This document shows, piece after piece, positions 42,990 through 54,408 of a DNA stretch of 64,000 bases (positions are counted from its first letter, which is position 1; each line of letters opens with the position of its first letter). A program made the translations under genes and the position numbers. The stretch is from positions 1,302,001-1,366,000 of the forward strand of contig JAGMWG010000011.1 in the NCBI GenBank assembly GCA_020744225.1, in the 5' to 3' direction. The DNA comes from Paraphoma chrysanthemicola. Taxonomy: Eukaryota > Ascomycota > Dothideomycetes > Pleosporales > Phaeosphaeriaceae. Below the pieces are notes generated by a model. The model did not search any database. It was given only the letters and a program-made list of their open reading frames with translations, and had not been told where the DNA came from.

Positions 42990-45964
42990 TCATCCCGAGA
43001 TCTTGACTGCAACAACTTCCGTCAACGCCTGCGTGCCCAAACCCAAGCCAGCAGATCCAAGCAAAGAAATCACAATAATACCCATAGAAAATCCCCAAAT
43101 CCATTGCCACTCATACCGCAGCCCTGCCACCCTCGATTCCAGGTAACATCCGGCCCAGAACAATCCCGCCGCCAACAGGATGACCCACATCCCTGTTATC
43201 ATGTTGCGCACGAAAAGGATTGTTGGCTCCATGCTAGGTGATTCAGTCTCCATCTCCTCATCTTCTGAATCCACCACATCGTCATCGTCACGATCCCTCT
43301 CCGTCGCATTACCCTTAGACCCCTTGGGAATGGTTGATGGCTTCGGCTTCGGCTTCGGACACTTGACCGGTGGCATCCTGCACTCGCACTTCTTCTGCTC
43401 AGCCTCCATCTTCGGACACACGGTATTCAGATCCAGACTATGTGTCGCCGAGACTGCCAATTCCGCAAACAAGCCCGTTGCATTCGGTCTAGTCAGCGCT
43501 TCGAGAATGATAATCCACGTCTGGTTCAATGCGCTGAACGGCTGCGTCTGGAGATGCGGTGGTGTTAGAATTTTCGAGGCATTAAGCGATGTATGGTTTC
43601 CCGACGATACGCCCGTAGAGTAAATCGAAGTGTTTCTGGCCATCGCGCCGAACACTTTTGACAGGAATGCTTGAAGAATGGCCTCATCGTGCACTCCAGG
43701 AACAGGGAATGTAATCGGTTGGCCGATTTCGTTTTGCACAATGACCGTACCAGTTCCATTTTGACCTGGACCACCGATTTGCTTCATTTCGTCGAAGATG
43801 TTGAACAGCACTTGCTGGACTTGGTTGCGATTGCGTTGGTCCAAGAATGCAGCGATTGTGTAAACGGGCCAAGGGACGGAGAGAGTGTAGTTCTGGGCGT
43901 GAGTGAACGTGTGCCAGTTTGGACTTGTGGTGTTAAGGATCGTAAGGTTGCTTGGTTCGAGGAAGCGTGCGGAAATAGAAAGAGAGCGTGATTTGGAGGC
44001 CGTTTGGTTGCCTTTTGTGGCGTAGACGCCAGAGAGAGCGGGAGAGGACAGCGGGTGGTGACTTTGCACCAGGAATGCACAGAGGCCGAGCATAACAGCC
44101 AACCATACGATCGAGGGGACGATATAGAGCCAGACCTTGGAGAAGCTCCGGCGATCGGGTGACTGTTGGTTTACCTTTTCCTCATAGACTGTGGTCGAAT
44201 CTCTGGCATTGCAAAGGGACGGAAGCGGTACGGGGCGTTCTTCTCCCTGTGGCAGTATCGCATAAGCTGGTTCAGGAACAGAAGGCTGTTCAACCGGCGC
44301 GATGACCGTGTGCTCTGATTGAACAATTTCATGCGCTGTATTATTCTCGCCACTCTGCTCAGGATTCTCTACGTGGGCAAAGCCATCGTCTCCAGGTTGA
44401 TATGTAAGAGAACGCGGCTCGGCCTGCTCTGGGGCGTCAAAATAATTAGCTTCCTCGGACGACGACGATACCCGTCGTTGTACGTCTTTCTTGGGCCCTG
44501 ATAGACTCTTACCAATCGTAGCTTTCTCGTCTGGTGTGGCTATTGCCTGTCCGATTGGGAAATTCAAGCTTCGAACCATCCGCACCTTCGCATTCGTGGC
44601 GGAGTCTTCAATCATGTGGCGGATCATCTCTTCACTGCGATACTTCCGCCCTCCAAGCCCCCTGGCGACGCGGTGACTGGCGCGACGGATCATATCGGAG
44701 GCTGAGTTAGACTCCCAGAGAGGTGGGAAGTGTCCTATTTTCACTCCAATGGTAGGACCAGATTGTTCCGATGCCACGATCTGCGGTAGCCTCAAAGGCA
44801 TTGGTGAGCTGCCGGAGAATACGGCTCTTGGCTTACGTGTATTGTTTGAAACCAAGCGTGATGAGTGGCGGCGAGACGTGCACGCTCGGGAAGATATCGA
44901 TGTAGCGCTCTTTCGCTTTCCCTTGCCTTTATTTCTGACTGCTGCAGTGTTAGAGATAGGGATCGATGAGGCAAAACGAGGTACTGCCGTAGTACAAGAA
45001 ATCATGAACGAACAGGAAAACGAAACAAAACTTACCAGTAGATCTATTCGATGACCTTCCACTCTGTGCGGACGTCCTTTTGCTCATATGTACTGATCCC
45101 TGTTGGGATATTGTCTCTGCGTAAAAGGACTCGAAAGGATTTTCAGATGGAGTGATGGGCTCATCATTTTCAGAATATCGCGATATCTGTGGAGATACCG
45201 TCTCTGCGTATGTGGATGCGAAAGGATATCCAGATGGAGGAAGAGCTTCATCATCCTGCGAGTAGCGCGATGATGTCGCATACGAAGAAAGTTCGCTGAA
45301 GCGTGTACGGCTATTAGAGTATCCAGCTTCTGACACGTGGTGATCGGGACTGTCCAAATCGCTAGGATTTGTCACTGCTTGGTCTGCTTGCTCAACAGAT
45401 TCGCCCTGACAGCGTGTTAAAACACATTTCCTCGATATTGACACGCGTCATACGTACTTGTACCCCAGAAGCACCTTGCTCTTGAATTACTCCTGTACCT
45501 TTGGCAGAACGCACTTGCTCACGAGTCTTTCTTTTCTTCGCACGGCGGCGTGCCCAGCTCGAAGAAGAATTTGAGCTGGGCTGCCTTTCAGTCTGTTCGC
45601 GACTGGGCTCTCCTTTTGAAGGCCCCTGACCTCTCTGGTGACGGAGGCAAGCTTGTACCTGCGATAAGTTGTCCACTGTCGCTTACCATTCCTGTAGTTT
45701 TTCTTCGCGGGCACGCCTTGCTTCTTCCTCGGCTTTAGCCAGCTCCGTAGCGCAGGCATCTTCAATTTCCTTTTGCGCCTTCGCTCGAGCTTTTTCCTCT
45801 TCCTCCTTGTTGTTCTTCTTTCTCATAGCCTCTTTCAATGCTTCCTCTTTTGCCCTGACATCCGCAAGGTGCCGCTCCAGGGCGGCCTGAGTCGAAAAGG
45901 CATACCCACCGGCGTTAGTATCTCTGGGGTTGGGAGGCCCAGAAGGATTGGTTAGCGGACTCAT
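42990..45964 (-). CDS. Large membrane protein of unknown function (914 aa)
   Basis: Four exons with consistent phases: 45964-45687, 45602-45458, 45405-45036 and 44941-42990. The intron 45603-45686 has the least certain acceptor; the others have GTACGT...TCAG and GTAAGT...GCAG ends. The N terminus is a charged coiled coil (KKNNKEEEEKARAKAQKEIE). It is followed by a long Ser-rich cytosolic part with repeated ETVSPQ/ETISQQ-like segments. TM1 lies at ~534-556 (WLYIVPSIVWLAVMLGLCAF), then a ~290-residue extracytosolic region with many N-x-S/T sequons (NQT, NLT, NTT, NYT, NGT, NTS, NHT), then TM2 ~845-866 and TM3 ~878-900. No enzyme motif. Probably a plasma-membrane or cell-wall-linked protein. The family is not known to me. 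It is on the same strand as the three W..HF paralogues upstream. Confidence 0.78.
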
Positions 45965-46547
45965 GGCGAAGTCTTTTGTACACTGTTTGTGTGCCGTGTG
46001 ATTGATAGTGATTGAGAAAAGGAATGAAACTATAGTGTGAAAGGAGAGAAAAGGAATTGGACAGACAACATTGTAAATGAAGGACAGTTGAGTTTTGCCC
46101 TCCAAACCTCCATGACTGCCGTGCTTTGTATGGTTGAATTTTGCTCCTCGATGGATCGTCTACATCATGATAACGACACCAGTTAGACATCTGGGTAGTC
46201 TAGACCATTCACGAAGTCATGATCTATTAATATCATCTTTCCTGCCCTGCATGCATGCGTATACCCCGAGTCACTAGTAACGTCCGGTACTTTGACAGAT
46301 TTGCACAAGTCGTAGCAACGCACCACCCAGCCGGTACTTTCCACATAGTGCCCAATCACAAGTCACATCATAAAGCATTGAAAAGAAGATAAAGTATATG
46401 ATGCAGCGCTGAGTTTGCGGTCTATACTAAATACAGGCTAAATGATCTACCTGTGGTGCAATTCGTGATGTCGGCTCCCCAGCGCCGCCTCGCTTCCAAA
46501 GTCTGGTATGGTTGCTGCACGCCGCGTATCTGACGGCTGTATCCGCA
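45965..46547. other. Intergenic
   Basis: Upstream of the large membrane protein, downstream of paralogue P2. Nothing else seen. Confidence 0.45.
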
Positions 46548-47246
46548 TCATGACTCATACGCTCGGTAATACCCTTCTTCAATGAAGCGTGACCTTTTCT
46601 TCGTTAGTACATATGCGTAATACGTGAACGCCAAGCATGTTGCACCAACCTTCTTGAAGTCGCTTCGTGCCATCCACAACGCATTCTGAGTGACGATGAT
46701 GGCTCCCGTCACTTCAATACCACAAAGCCACTCATGGTACTGGTTTGGCAACCCGTAAAGCTTGCCATGTGTGCGCAGCTTGCTGTCGTTGCGCAGTACC
46801 GACCGGTTCAGTGCTGGGTTGAAAATGAAGTGCTTTTCCGTCACCGTCTTCTTCACCCAGTCTAGCTTGATCATTACGCGGTCTTGCATGTTCTCGCCGC
46901 CGGGTCCCTTCGGGTTCTTCATCGCGTTCGGTAAGTTCATTAGTCGGTTTACTAGGTCCTCGCAAGTCTTCCACGCGTCAGGATCCTTGATGTTGTCACC
47001 CGGCGCACCCATGTCGTCATCAGGCTCGCCCTGTTTATCGAAAGTGCGGAGAGTCTGGGCGGGTACATGTGGTAGCGCCGGCACGGGTGGCGGCGTAGCG
47101 GGTGCTGCCGGAGGTCAGGATTGGGGTTGCATGCGAAGGAGGGTGGGGACTTTACTCTGCTCGCTTGGTAGAAAGCCAGGCGCGGACTTGCTGCGCCGGT
47201 CGAATGCTTGAGCGTCCTCGAAGTCGGTGGGGTAAAACTCGGCCAT
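46548..47246 (-). CDS. W..HF / GLP..Y..WLCG family paralogue P2
   Basis: Start ATG at 47246 (MAEFYPTDFEDAQAFDRRSK). A 51-nt intron (47155-47105, GTAAAG, branch-like CTGAC, acceptor GCAG) removes an in-frame TGA, and the product is 215 aa. Shared blocks: EDLVNRLMNLPNA, IKLDWVKKTVTEKHFIF and KLRTHGKLYGLPNQYHEWLC. A second in-frame intron of 51 nt (46649-46599, GTTGGT, with TACTAAC close to the acceptor) is possible; removing it would align the C terminus better with P1 and P3 (198 aa). No signal peptide, membrane helix or known catalytic motif. Function unknown. Confidence 0.7.
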
Positions 47247-47879
47247 GTTGTGGGTGGTCTAGACTGGACGCTAGGACTGTCAGGGGGATATAATCTTGCA
47301 AATGCGGTGCCGTGGATGGTATCGCGTGTTGAAGGCAGGGATGACCGACCTATAAGGTGGTTGTGAGTAATTTTCGGTATATACGAGACAGAGAGGTAAA
47401 GGGTGATTACGGCGGATTAAGGCGAGAGTTGAAGATGGAGTAGACAAGAGCAGGATCAAGCCTTTTTATAAACTGAAACAGACCAAACGCGCAAGCACGC
47501 GGGAGACTTTTCACGACTAGAAAGCCCTATTCACGACGGGTAATCGCGAGGACAATGTCGCGTGCTCATCGAGGTGGCGGCATGGTCAATCCTGATAGCA
47601 AACAAAAACCATGCTCAGCGGCATGTATCAAATTGGAGCGCAGAAGAGAGTAGTTTGCTGTAGAGGTATCGACGGGTAGGGGGTTCAACAAGGTTTAGTC
47701 CATTTGTTTTACTGTTGCAGAAGAGGATAAAGAAAAGATCGAGAGATATTGCATTATGTTGTTCTGGCTGACATAAGACCGCGACAGAGATTGAAGGTAC
47801 AAATGTATGCTGGTGAGCAAATCTAGCAGCGAACCATGCACTCACAGTAATGGCAGACCGAGAGCGTATCGAGTTGCAC
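47247..47879. other. Intergenic between paralogues P2 and P1
   Basis: 633 nt on which P2's promoter should lie. No gene supported. Confidence 0.45.
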
Positions 47880-48572
47880 CTACCGTGCCATAAATCTACT
47901 ATTAAATGCGCACACAACCCAATCATGGTCACCGAGTAATCGGCCTTCGGCTACCTCTTCGAAATACTCAGGGGTAAGGTAAACGCCTTGCTCTGCAGCA
48001 CTAAAGTCATCATCGTCTCCACATAGCCACTCCAGATATAAGGCAGGGAGTCCAAGTGCGCTCCCGGATAGTCGCAACTCAGACTCCGCAGCAAGCACAT
48101 ACCGCTCATCTTGTTCGCGGAAGACTACGTCTTTGTGACCAAGCACGCCTCTTACCCATTGTATCGACAATATGCCGTGGAGAAATGCGTTCTTTGGTGG
48201 CTGTAGCAGGCGATGCACGAGCGTCTCTACGCTGGGTGCGGGTTCTGGAGCTACTATGGGAACAAGGAGTTTGCTGAAGTCCATGCTAATCGCGGATATA
48301 TCAGTTTTGAACGCTTCTGATGAACTATATCCGTTCTTCTCCTGGTCTACTTTCGACGCATCAACAGGCAGCCCGGCGTTGACTTTGACCGACTCCTTAT
48401 TCGAGTACAAATTGCGCTCTGGATTCGGCATGCTGAGAGAAGGCCCGTCAGAAGCGCGGCTAGTTCGCGAAGACGTGACAAGGTGTGATAGGTACATTGA
48501 GGGTGCATCACTCGCGTATGAAGCGCGACGTGGCGACCGTGACGGCCGCTCTGCGCCTTGACTGCCAGACAT
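47880..48572 (-). CDS. W..HF / GLP..Y..WLCG family paralogue P1
   Basis: An intact 230-aa frame. The first ~105 residues are Ser/Arg-rich and probably disordered (RSPRRASYASDAPSMYLSHL). The rest carries the family blocks: VETLVHRLLQPPKN, LSIQWVRGVLGHKDVVF and ELRLSGSALGLPALYLEWLC, then an acidic GDDDDF and a C-terminal helix EYFEEVAEGRLLGDHDW. Domain order and spacing match P2 and P3. No signal peptide. I do not recognise the family; the two conserved blocks are the evidence that it is a real protein domain. Confidence 0.75.
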   Translation of the reverse strand: MSGSQGAERPSRSPRRASYASDAPSMYLSHLVTSSRTSRASDGPSLSMPNPERNLYSNKESVKVNAGLPVDASKVDQEKNGYSSSEAFKTDISAISMDFSKLLVPIVAPEPAPSVETLVHRLLQPPKNAFLHGILSIQWVRGVLGHKDVVFREQDERYVLAAESELRLSGSALGLPALYLEWLCGDDDDFSAAEQGVYLTPEYFEEVAEGRLLGDHDWVVCAFNSRFMAR

Positions 48573-49142
48573 GTTGTCGGAGTGATACTGACGCTGAATG
48601 TGAAGCGATTGTGTAATTCACGTATGCTGTAAGCGTCAAGGAGAAGAGGTTGGCTGGACGTGGTGGATATGGTATGAGGCATGAAGGAGAAGGTTATGGT
48701 CGCTGCTACTGTAAGCAAGTCTGCAGGTCACATGAAACCTCCAAAAGAGCAGCGACCGACGACCTTGAGCATACTCAATGTTTGAGAGCCGAGAACACGA
48801 TGTGCGTATACATATTGCGGTGAAAGCATAGGATGTAAAACCCTCGAGGGCCACACAGTGCAGCCGCAACTTGAAGTAAGTGCCCTTCACCTCAGGGCTC
48901 GATGCTATTGTGCACTGTTGACAGCCTTCGAGGCCGCGCGATCACGCACAATAGCATTGTAAGATGATGCGTCCGTGAAGTTTTTTGTTATTGCGAATAA
49001 AACCCTTTGTGTAGTTCTTCGTGCACTCGAGTTTCGACATTGTCAACCTTTGCGCGTCGCATCAAAACAGCTCCTCTTTATCCCTTTCTGGCGCTGGTCG
49101 TCAGCAGCATTGTACATCGTTCCAAAAGCAATCCTTCGAGCC
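48573..49142. other. Divergent promoter region
   Basis: Between P1 (minus) and the PLC-like gene (plus). The frame of the latter is open upstream of 49143 but lacks an ATG. Confidence 0.45.
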
Positions 49143-50246
49143 ATGTGGCCAGTATACCTGGCTCTCGGCGTGCTCGTCTCCATTGTGTCAGGCGAAGAGC
49201 GCGCGTGCAACAATTCTCCGGCGCTATGCCAGTCCAGCTATGATGAAGTGGCCTACCTCGGCGCACATAACTCTCCTTTTGTACGCGAGACCTCGACAGG
49301 ATGGTCTTCATTCGGGAATCAATACTTCAACACGACGGTGCAACTCGACGCGGGTGTGCGACTGCTGACGGCCCAGGTGCACGCTGCCTCATATCCAGCG
49401 ACGAAGGCGCGTGAGCTGCGCCTCTGCAACAGCACTTGCGTTCTCTTCGACGTTGGCTCGTTCAAGGACTGGTTGTGGGAGATACGAACGTGGCTGGATG
49501 CGCACCCGAACGACGTCGTCACACTCGTGTTGGTCAACTTCCATTTTGTCGACGCTCGTGAGATCGAGGGCGAGTTCGCCAGGGCAGACATTGCGCATTA
49601 CGGATACGTGCCGGCAAACATCACAGCCGCGCCGCCTCCATCAAGCGAATTCAGCAAGACCTGGCCGACGCTGGGTGAGATGATTGACAAAGGAGAACGA
49701 CTGGTCACGTTCATCAACGCTCTTGTTCCGGATAAGGAAAACGCCCCATACCTATTGAACGAGTTTGATTTCGTCTGGGAGAATGCGTACGACGTGACCT
49801 CTCCTTCCCAGTTCGCCTGCACGCCTGATCGACCTTCCAATACGACTTCGGTAGCTGATGCGCGTAGCTCAGGCAAGCTTTTCTTTCTCAACCACCTTTT
49901 ATACTGGCAGCAGGCGCTTGGAATCAAGCTGCCGGACACGCGCACGATCGCAGAGACGAATGCGTGGGATGGCAACGGCGGGCTCGGAAAGCACGTTCGA
50001 GAATGTGCCAATCAAGTTGGAAGGCAGCCAGCATTCGTGCTTGTGGACTTCTTCAACGTGGGCGCAGCGATGAAGGTAGTGGATGCTTTCAACAAGGTGC
50101 GGAGTCCGAAGGGAAGAAAGGAAGTGTCGGATAAGATCATGGACACGCTAACGGGACAGAGACGGGTTAGTGAGTCCAGCCAGGGGTTTTCAGGCCGTAC
50201 TACGGCACTGGCTTTCGCCATCGCAACAGTCGTGATCGCATTGTGA
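49143..50246 (+). CDS. GPI-anchored PLC-like phosphodiesterase
   Basis: ATG at 49143 begins a signal peptide (MWPVYLALGVLVSIVSG), and the product is 367 aa. The PI-PLC X-like TIM barrel is visible: YLGAHNSPFV contains the first catalytic-type His, QLDAGVRLLTAQVHAA the second barrel strand, then DWLWEIRTWLDAHPNDVVTL, and FFNVGAAMKVVDAFN near the end. The barrel resembles the fungal group without calcium-binding loops. The C terminus FSGRTTALAFAIATVVIAL is a GPI-attachment signal after a Ser-rich stretch. Several sequons (NTT, NST, NIT) suggest glycosylation. Likely a cell-surface enzyme acting on phospholipids or glycan-linked phosphates. Confidence 0.88.
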   Translation: MWPVYLALGVLVSIVSGEERACNNSPALCQSSYDEVAYLGAHNSPFVRETSTGWSSFGNQYFNTTVQLDAGVRLLTAQVHAASYPATKARELRLCNSTCVLFDVGSFKDWLWEIRTWLDAHPNDVVTLVLVNFHFVDAREIEGEFARADIAHYGYVPANITAAPPPSSEFSKTWPTLGEMIDKGERLVTFINALVPDKENAPYLLNEFDFVWENAYDVTSPSQFACTPDRPSNTTSVADARSSGKLFFLNHLLYWQQALGIKLPDTRTIAETNAWDGNGGLGKHVRECANQVGRQPAFVLVDFFNVGAAMKVVDAFNKVRSPKGRKEVSDKIMDTLTGQRRVSESSQGFSGRTTALAFAIATVVIAL

Positions 50247-50727
50247 TGTGGAGAAGTGCTGCGATGTGTAAGTAAGACGAGAGACGCGAAAGGTCACATA
50301 GCGAGTATGATTGAACACGATGATAGATTAGTAAGAATCAACTGCAGATGATTGGTCATCATCGAATTGTACCATTGCTCCACACTGAAGATGAACAAAA
50401 TTATGGTGATGGGTCCTTGGGGCGCCTTGGCCCTGGAAGCGCTCGAAGACAAGTGCTGGGACGCGGCAGTAACGAAAGCTGCGCAGTCGAGAAGCGCATA
50501 TGATTTCTATGCCGTACATGCAACCCGTATAGATTAACACATAGAGTATAGCAATGGTGTTAGCCATTCACGATATGCTGAGTGGTGGTGTTGTTGGTGT
50601 AATTGATGGAGACGCGTCGCGGTGCGGAGTTCACGGAGGTGCCAAGCAAGTTTGCATCATTTGTCGCTGCTAAAAGTTCAGACGACATTCCATCACGTCG
50701 AACATACTATTGACGCACTTCACAGCA
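50247..50727. other. Intergenic
   Basis: Between two co-oriented genes; nothing beyond expected flanks. Confidence 0.45.
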
Positions 50728-52464
50728 ATGGCGCCTTCAAGAGCATACGTGCCTTCGAGGGCTCTTCTACGAGCACTATCACGGCCGCTCCCACAACGAT
50801 GTCCCTTATTGCGACGCCCCGCATTCACGCCACCCATTCGAGGCAAACGCACGCGAGCAGCGAAAGCTGAGAAGCCGGTCGGCGGTGGTGTGAAACCTAA
50901 TGAGGCAGCGCAGCTACTGGAGTCATCTGAGAGACAACTAAAAGAAGACCTTGATACCGACCGAGCCATGCGCCCATTGAGCGACCGCGCACTCGAATCC
51001 GATAACCTGCCAGCCATCAATTGGTACGAGCAGGACTTGGACAAAGGCACACCAAAGCGCCTCATTGAGCGACTAGCGACAGCAGAAGACCGCAAGAAGG
51101 AGAAAGAGATGTACAAGATGATAGAAGAGTCTGTGAAGAACCCCGATTACGACGATGCACTCCTCAACCGCCGACTCATCGACAGTCTCCTCTCGAATCC
51201 CAATTTCGCCGACCTGACACAGGAGTTGAAGGACATCAAAGGCGGCATCAAGACGAAGCAGGAGCTGCAGGTGCTTGACAAGAAGGCTGCAAGGGACGCC
51301 GAGAAGGATAGCAAACAACTTGGTGCAAGTCTGAAAATGGCGACACACCAGGCTCTGCAGGAACTCATCAACGACCCGGAGGCCGCAGATGCGAAGCTCG
51401 AGTTACAGGAGGTACTGGATAGGATGCCCGAGATAGAAGATATCGATCAAGCCGAGTTCCAAGCTATTCTGGACAAAGCGATGGCCAAGTTGAGCGACAG
51501 TCCCGCCTTCCAGAGGAAAATGGCGGCCGTTGCCGACAAAGAGACCGACGCCGACTTTGAAAAGGAATGGGAAGACTACGAACACGAAGTCAACGACGCA
51601 GTCAATGAAACTGAGGCTGGCGATGACGATCTCGGCCCCAAAACGATTGAGGACATTGGCGATGTCGATACACTCCTCACGCAGATGCGCGACGTCCTCA
51701 AGTCGCTCGGTGGAGACAGCCAGTTGGAAGCCGAACTCGACGCTGTCCTTAGCGAAGACCCCAACGCGGAGCAGGAGGGTGACTTTGAGCGCGAGATGGA
51801 CCCTGAAGAGCTTGCCGAAGAGTTAAAGAAGCTGGCGCAGTCGAAGGCGCCCCAGAAGGAGGTAGAAGCCGAGGAGGACGTGCCTGCAGAGCTTCAGGCG
51901 AAGGTCGATAAGATCATGGAAGATCCCAAGCTGATGGAGAAGCTTGTGTACATCCAGCAGGTGATAGAAGAGTCTGAGCGCGCAAAGTCCGATATCACAG
52001 CCATTGCTCACGAGGTCGCACCAGACCCATATTCGGAGTTGGAAGATGCCCGCACAACAACGCTCAGGCAACGCATGCAAGCAGTGCGCAAGGATCCTGC
52101 TCACATAGCTGCGATGGACGCCCTTCGAGTCAATCTCCTCCCGCCCTTCAACATCTCGCCTGCACTCAAGTCCTTCAACCAAGCCATCGAACTCGCATAC
52201 ATTGGCGCCAACGATGACATTCGTCGTATTCTTTGGCGCTCTTACCAGAAGGCCCGGACTCTGCCAACATTTCTCCAGAACCTTAGCGACGATGCTTGGG
52301 ACATTCTATACTACTCACAGGCCGTCACATGGGGCTCAAATCAAAACAGACAAGACCACCTCCGCATGCTACTGGCCGATCTACGCAGTCTGGGCAGAGA
52401 TGGGCCGCCCACACATCCAAGCTCGCTCGTCAAGAGCGGCGATGGGCAGCATCTAGAGGCCTAA
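50728..52464 (+). CDS. Acidic conserved fungal protein with a mitochondrial-type leader (578 aa)
   Basis: First ATG of the frame is 50728. The N terminus APSRAYVPSRALLRALSRPL then RRPAFTPPIRGKRTR is Arg-rich without acidic residues, typical of a mitochondrial targeting sequence. The middle ~350 residues are strongly acidic and helical (repeated KLELQEVLDRMPEIEDID-like stretches), and the C-terminal ~110 residues look like a compact conserved domain: NQAIELAYIGANDDIRRILW, NLSDDAWDILYYSQAVTWGS and HLRMLLADLRSLGRDGPPTH. I infer a mitochondrial matrix protein, perhaps linked to gene expression or the ribosome, but I do not recognise a named family. Confidence 0.8.
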   Translation: MAPSRAYVPSRALLRALSRPLPQRCPLLRRPAFTPPIRGKRTRAAKAEKPVGGGVKPNEAAQLLESSERQLKEDLDTDRAMRPLSDRALESDNLPAINWYEQDLDKGTPKRLIERLATAEDRKKEKEMYKMIEESVKNPDYDDALLNRRLIDSLLSNPNFADLTQELKDIKGGIKTKQELQVLDKKAARDAEKDSKQLGASLKMATHQALQELINDPEAADAKLELQEVLDRMPEIEDIDQAEFQAILDKAMAKLSDSPAFQRKMAAVADKETDADFEKEWEDYEHEVNDAVNETEAGDDDLGPKTIEDIGDVDTLLTQMRDVLKSLGGDSQLEAELDAVLSEDPNAEQEGDFEREMDPEELAEELKKLAQSKAPQKEVEAEEDVPAELQAKVDKIMEDPKLMEKLVYIQQVIEESERAKSDITAIAHEVAPDPYSELEDARTTTLRQRMQAVRKDPAHIAAMDALRVNLLPPFNISPALKSFNQAIELAYIGANDDIRRILWRSYQKARTLPTFLQNLSDDAWDILYYSQAVTWGSNQNRQDHLRMLLADLRSLGRDGPPTHPSSLVKSGDGQHLEA

Positions 52465-52705
52465 TGCCACCACCGGATGTATTACGACGTGTATGATAAC
52501 GACATGATACCCTCTCAGTAGTACAAGCTGGAACTCCTCACTTCGTTTTGTTCCTCTTTCTGTGACCTGTCAAGACCACGTATTCTTTCTAGCTACTCAA
52601 TGTCGCTGCTGCGTGTCTCTCAACCCATCTGTCCCCAGTCTCGCTCAAGTCTTAACTAATCTCCCAACCCCCATCTCACACCCACCCACCACATCATCCC
52701 ACCGC

Positions 52706-53245
52706 CTACAAAAACATCGCCACAAGCCCCTTCTTAACCCTCTTCTCCGCCCCATCCTTCCACTCATCAACCGACAAAATGAGCACATCTCCATCACACT
52801 CCTCCTTCCTCCATCCACACAGCGCCATCCAGTACTGAAGCGGCAACCCAAACTCCAAACCCCTGTACCACAAAGCCGTCTTTGGATTGCCCTTCCTACC
52901 ATGCACCTTCTTCTTCAAGCCGCGCGGATAGAAGCTGCAACAGTCCTCCTCGCTCTCCTGCGGCCGGGCGTCAAAGTGCTGGTTGCCTATGATGCGGCGC
53001 GCCCAGTCGAGGTGGATCACGGCAACCTTGGGGCCCGTGAGGGTGGTCGGCTGGTTGGGCGGGTGGAGCAGGATCTTGATGATGCGGTGGATCTCCTCGT
53101 CTTTGGCGTGGTGGTAGTTGAGGGGGCGGTGGAGCTTTGGGCTCCGTGGGACGTTGGCCCAGCCGTAGGGGTGGTGAGGTGGGTCTTTGCTCGTGTAGCC
53201 CCAGGGGATGGTGACCTGGTTGGAATTGGGATTGCCTCCCGTCAT
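52706..53245 (-). CDS. W..HF / GLP..Y..(L)CG family paralogue P3
   Basis: From the first ATG at 53245 (MTGGNPNSNQVTIPW) the product is 179 aa; the frame is open for 23 more codons upstream without ATG. Family blocks: EEIHRIIKILLHPPNQ, VAVIHLDWARRIIGNQHFDA and WYRGLEFGLPLQYWMALCG, then a charged C terminus VDEWKDGAEKRVKKGLVAM. It is the basic member of the group. P4 at 3.2 kb shares the IIGNxHF string most closely with this copy. No signal peptide or membrane segment. Function unknown. Confidence 0.72.
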   Translation of the reverse strand: MTGGNPNSNQVTIPWGYTSKDPPHHPYGWANVPRSPKLHRPLNYHHAKDEEIHRIIKILLHPPNQPTTLTGPKVAVIHLDWARRIIGNQHFDARPQESEEDCCSFYPRGLKKKVHGRKGNPKTALWYRGLEFGLPLQYWMALCGWRKEECDGDVLILSVDEWKDGAEKRVKKGLVAMFL

Positions 53246-54408
53246 GGCGGGTTGGTCGTTGGTGAAGGTTGGGCGGGTGGTGGTGGTGCTGGGGTGGTTG
53301 ATTTGGAGGCACAATTACTGCGCGGGCTCTTTGCTCTTGTGGTCTTGTTGGCGATGCCGTAGATGAGTTTTATGGCGGCTTGCTTTGAATTTCGAGGTTC
53401 TTGCAGAGTTGAGTGCGTGGGTTTTGCGGGGTCACGGGAAAGTGTTTGCGTTCGGCACGTTTTTGAGGCTATCATTTACGCTTGGGCCGCGCACACTTTG
53501 GGACAGCCTCAGCAGCATCAACAGGTTCAAAACACAAGGGCTTCAAGATTCTGGTCATTTGGATGTTGCTGCACACTTAGAGATTAGTGGTATTGTTATA
53601 GCATCTCGAGATGCACCATAGCGGCACACTGCAATGCCCGACAGCGAGCCTCTGCATCTCTATCTCCAGACCTACATAGCAACGCGGAGAGCAGAAGACA
53701 GCAGGACCCTTGTCAGCTTTCCCTCACCTCATTGGCCTGTTTCTCTAGCCCGCTCCCAAATTTCTAAGTCAGACTGACCGCGAGTTGCCTTTGCAGTGAA
53801 GCAGACTTTTGCCAAGCCCCTCGTTGCCCGTCACAATAAAAATATCCCCTCACCTGCACCGCTCCCTTTTTCCTTCATCACGCTCCATTTCTGCCTCGAC
53901 ACATCTTTGCCAAAGCCCTCAAGTCCATAGCGGCTTCTCGCTGCTGCCGCTGCGGCGGCTTCCCTCCTAGCAGTGAGTTGGCCCTCCTTCCCCAGCACAG
54001 GCGCACTATTGCGCGGAGGACGAAGGGCCGCCTTTTGACGAGCACGGCGTGTATGTAACAAAGGACTCGGCGGAAGTGATAGAGCTCGGATGGAGCGCTT
54101 GTAAGTTATTGACCTTCACAACTACCGCGCCTTGCTAACACGGCATTGCAGCCTTGAAGCTACATCGCAGCTACTGCCCTCTGCGCCAAAGCGCTTCTCG
54201 ACAACTTCCTGGGGTATGAGGGCAGTGCGTTAACGCGTGCGAGATCTCGTAAGTTCTTCTCTACTGCCTCCAAACTCTGCGAAGACTCGTTGACTGACGC
54301 GCAAATGTAGTCGCCGAGATCAGCATGCAGTTTGGTAATGTCTCGAATGCACTGGGTTTTCCGACAACAACACCTGAAGGGTCCAGTGCAGTCCACACAT
54401 TACCAAGC

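Noticed and set aside
52562..53362. 266-aa plus-strand frame
   Set aside because: Antisense shadow of paralogue P3; rich in Val/Gly/Leu, as expected from the reverse complement of a coding exon.
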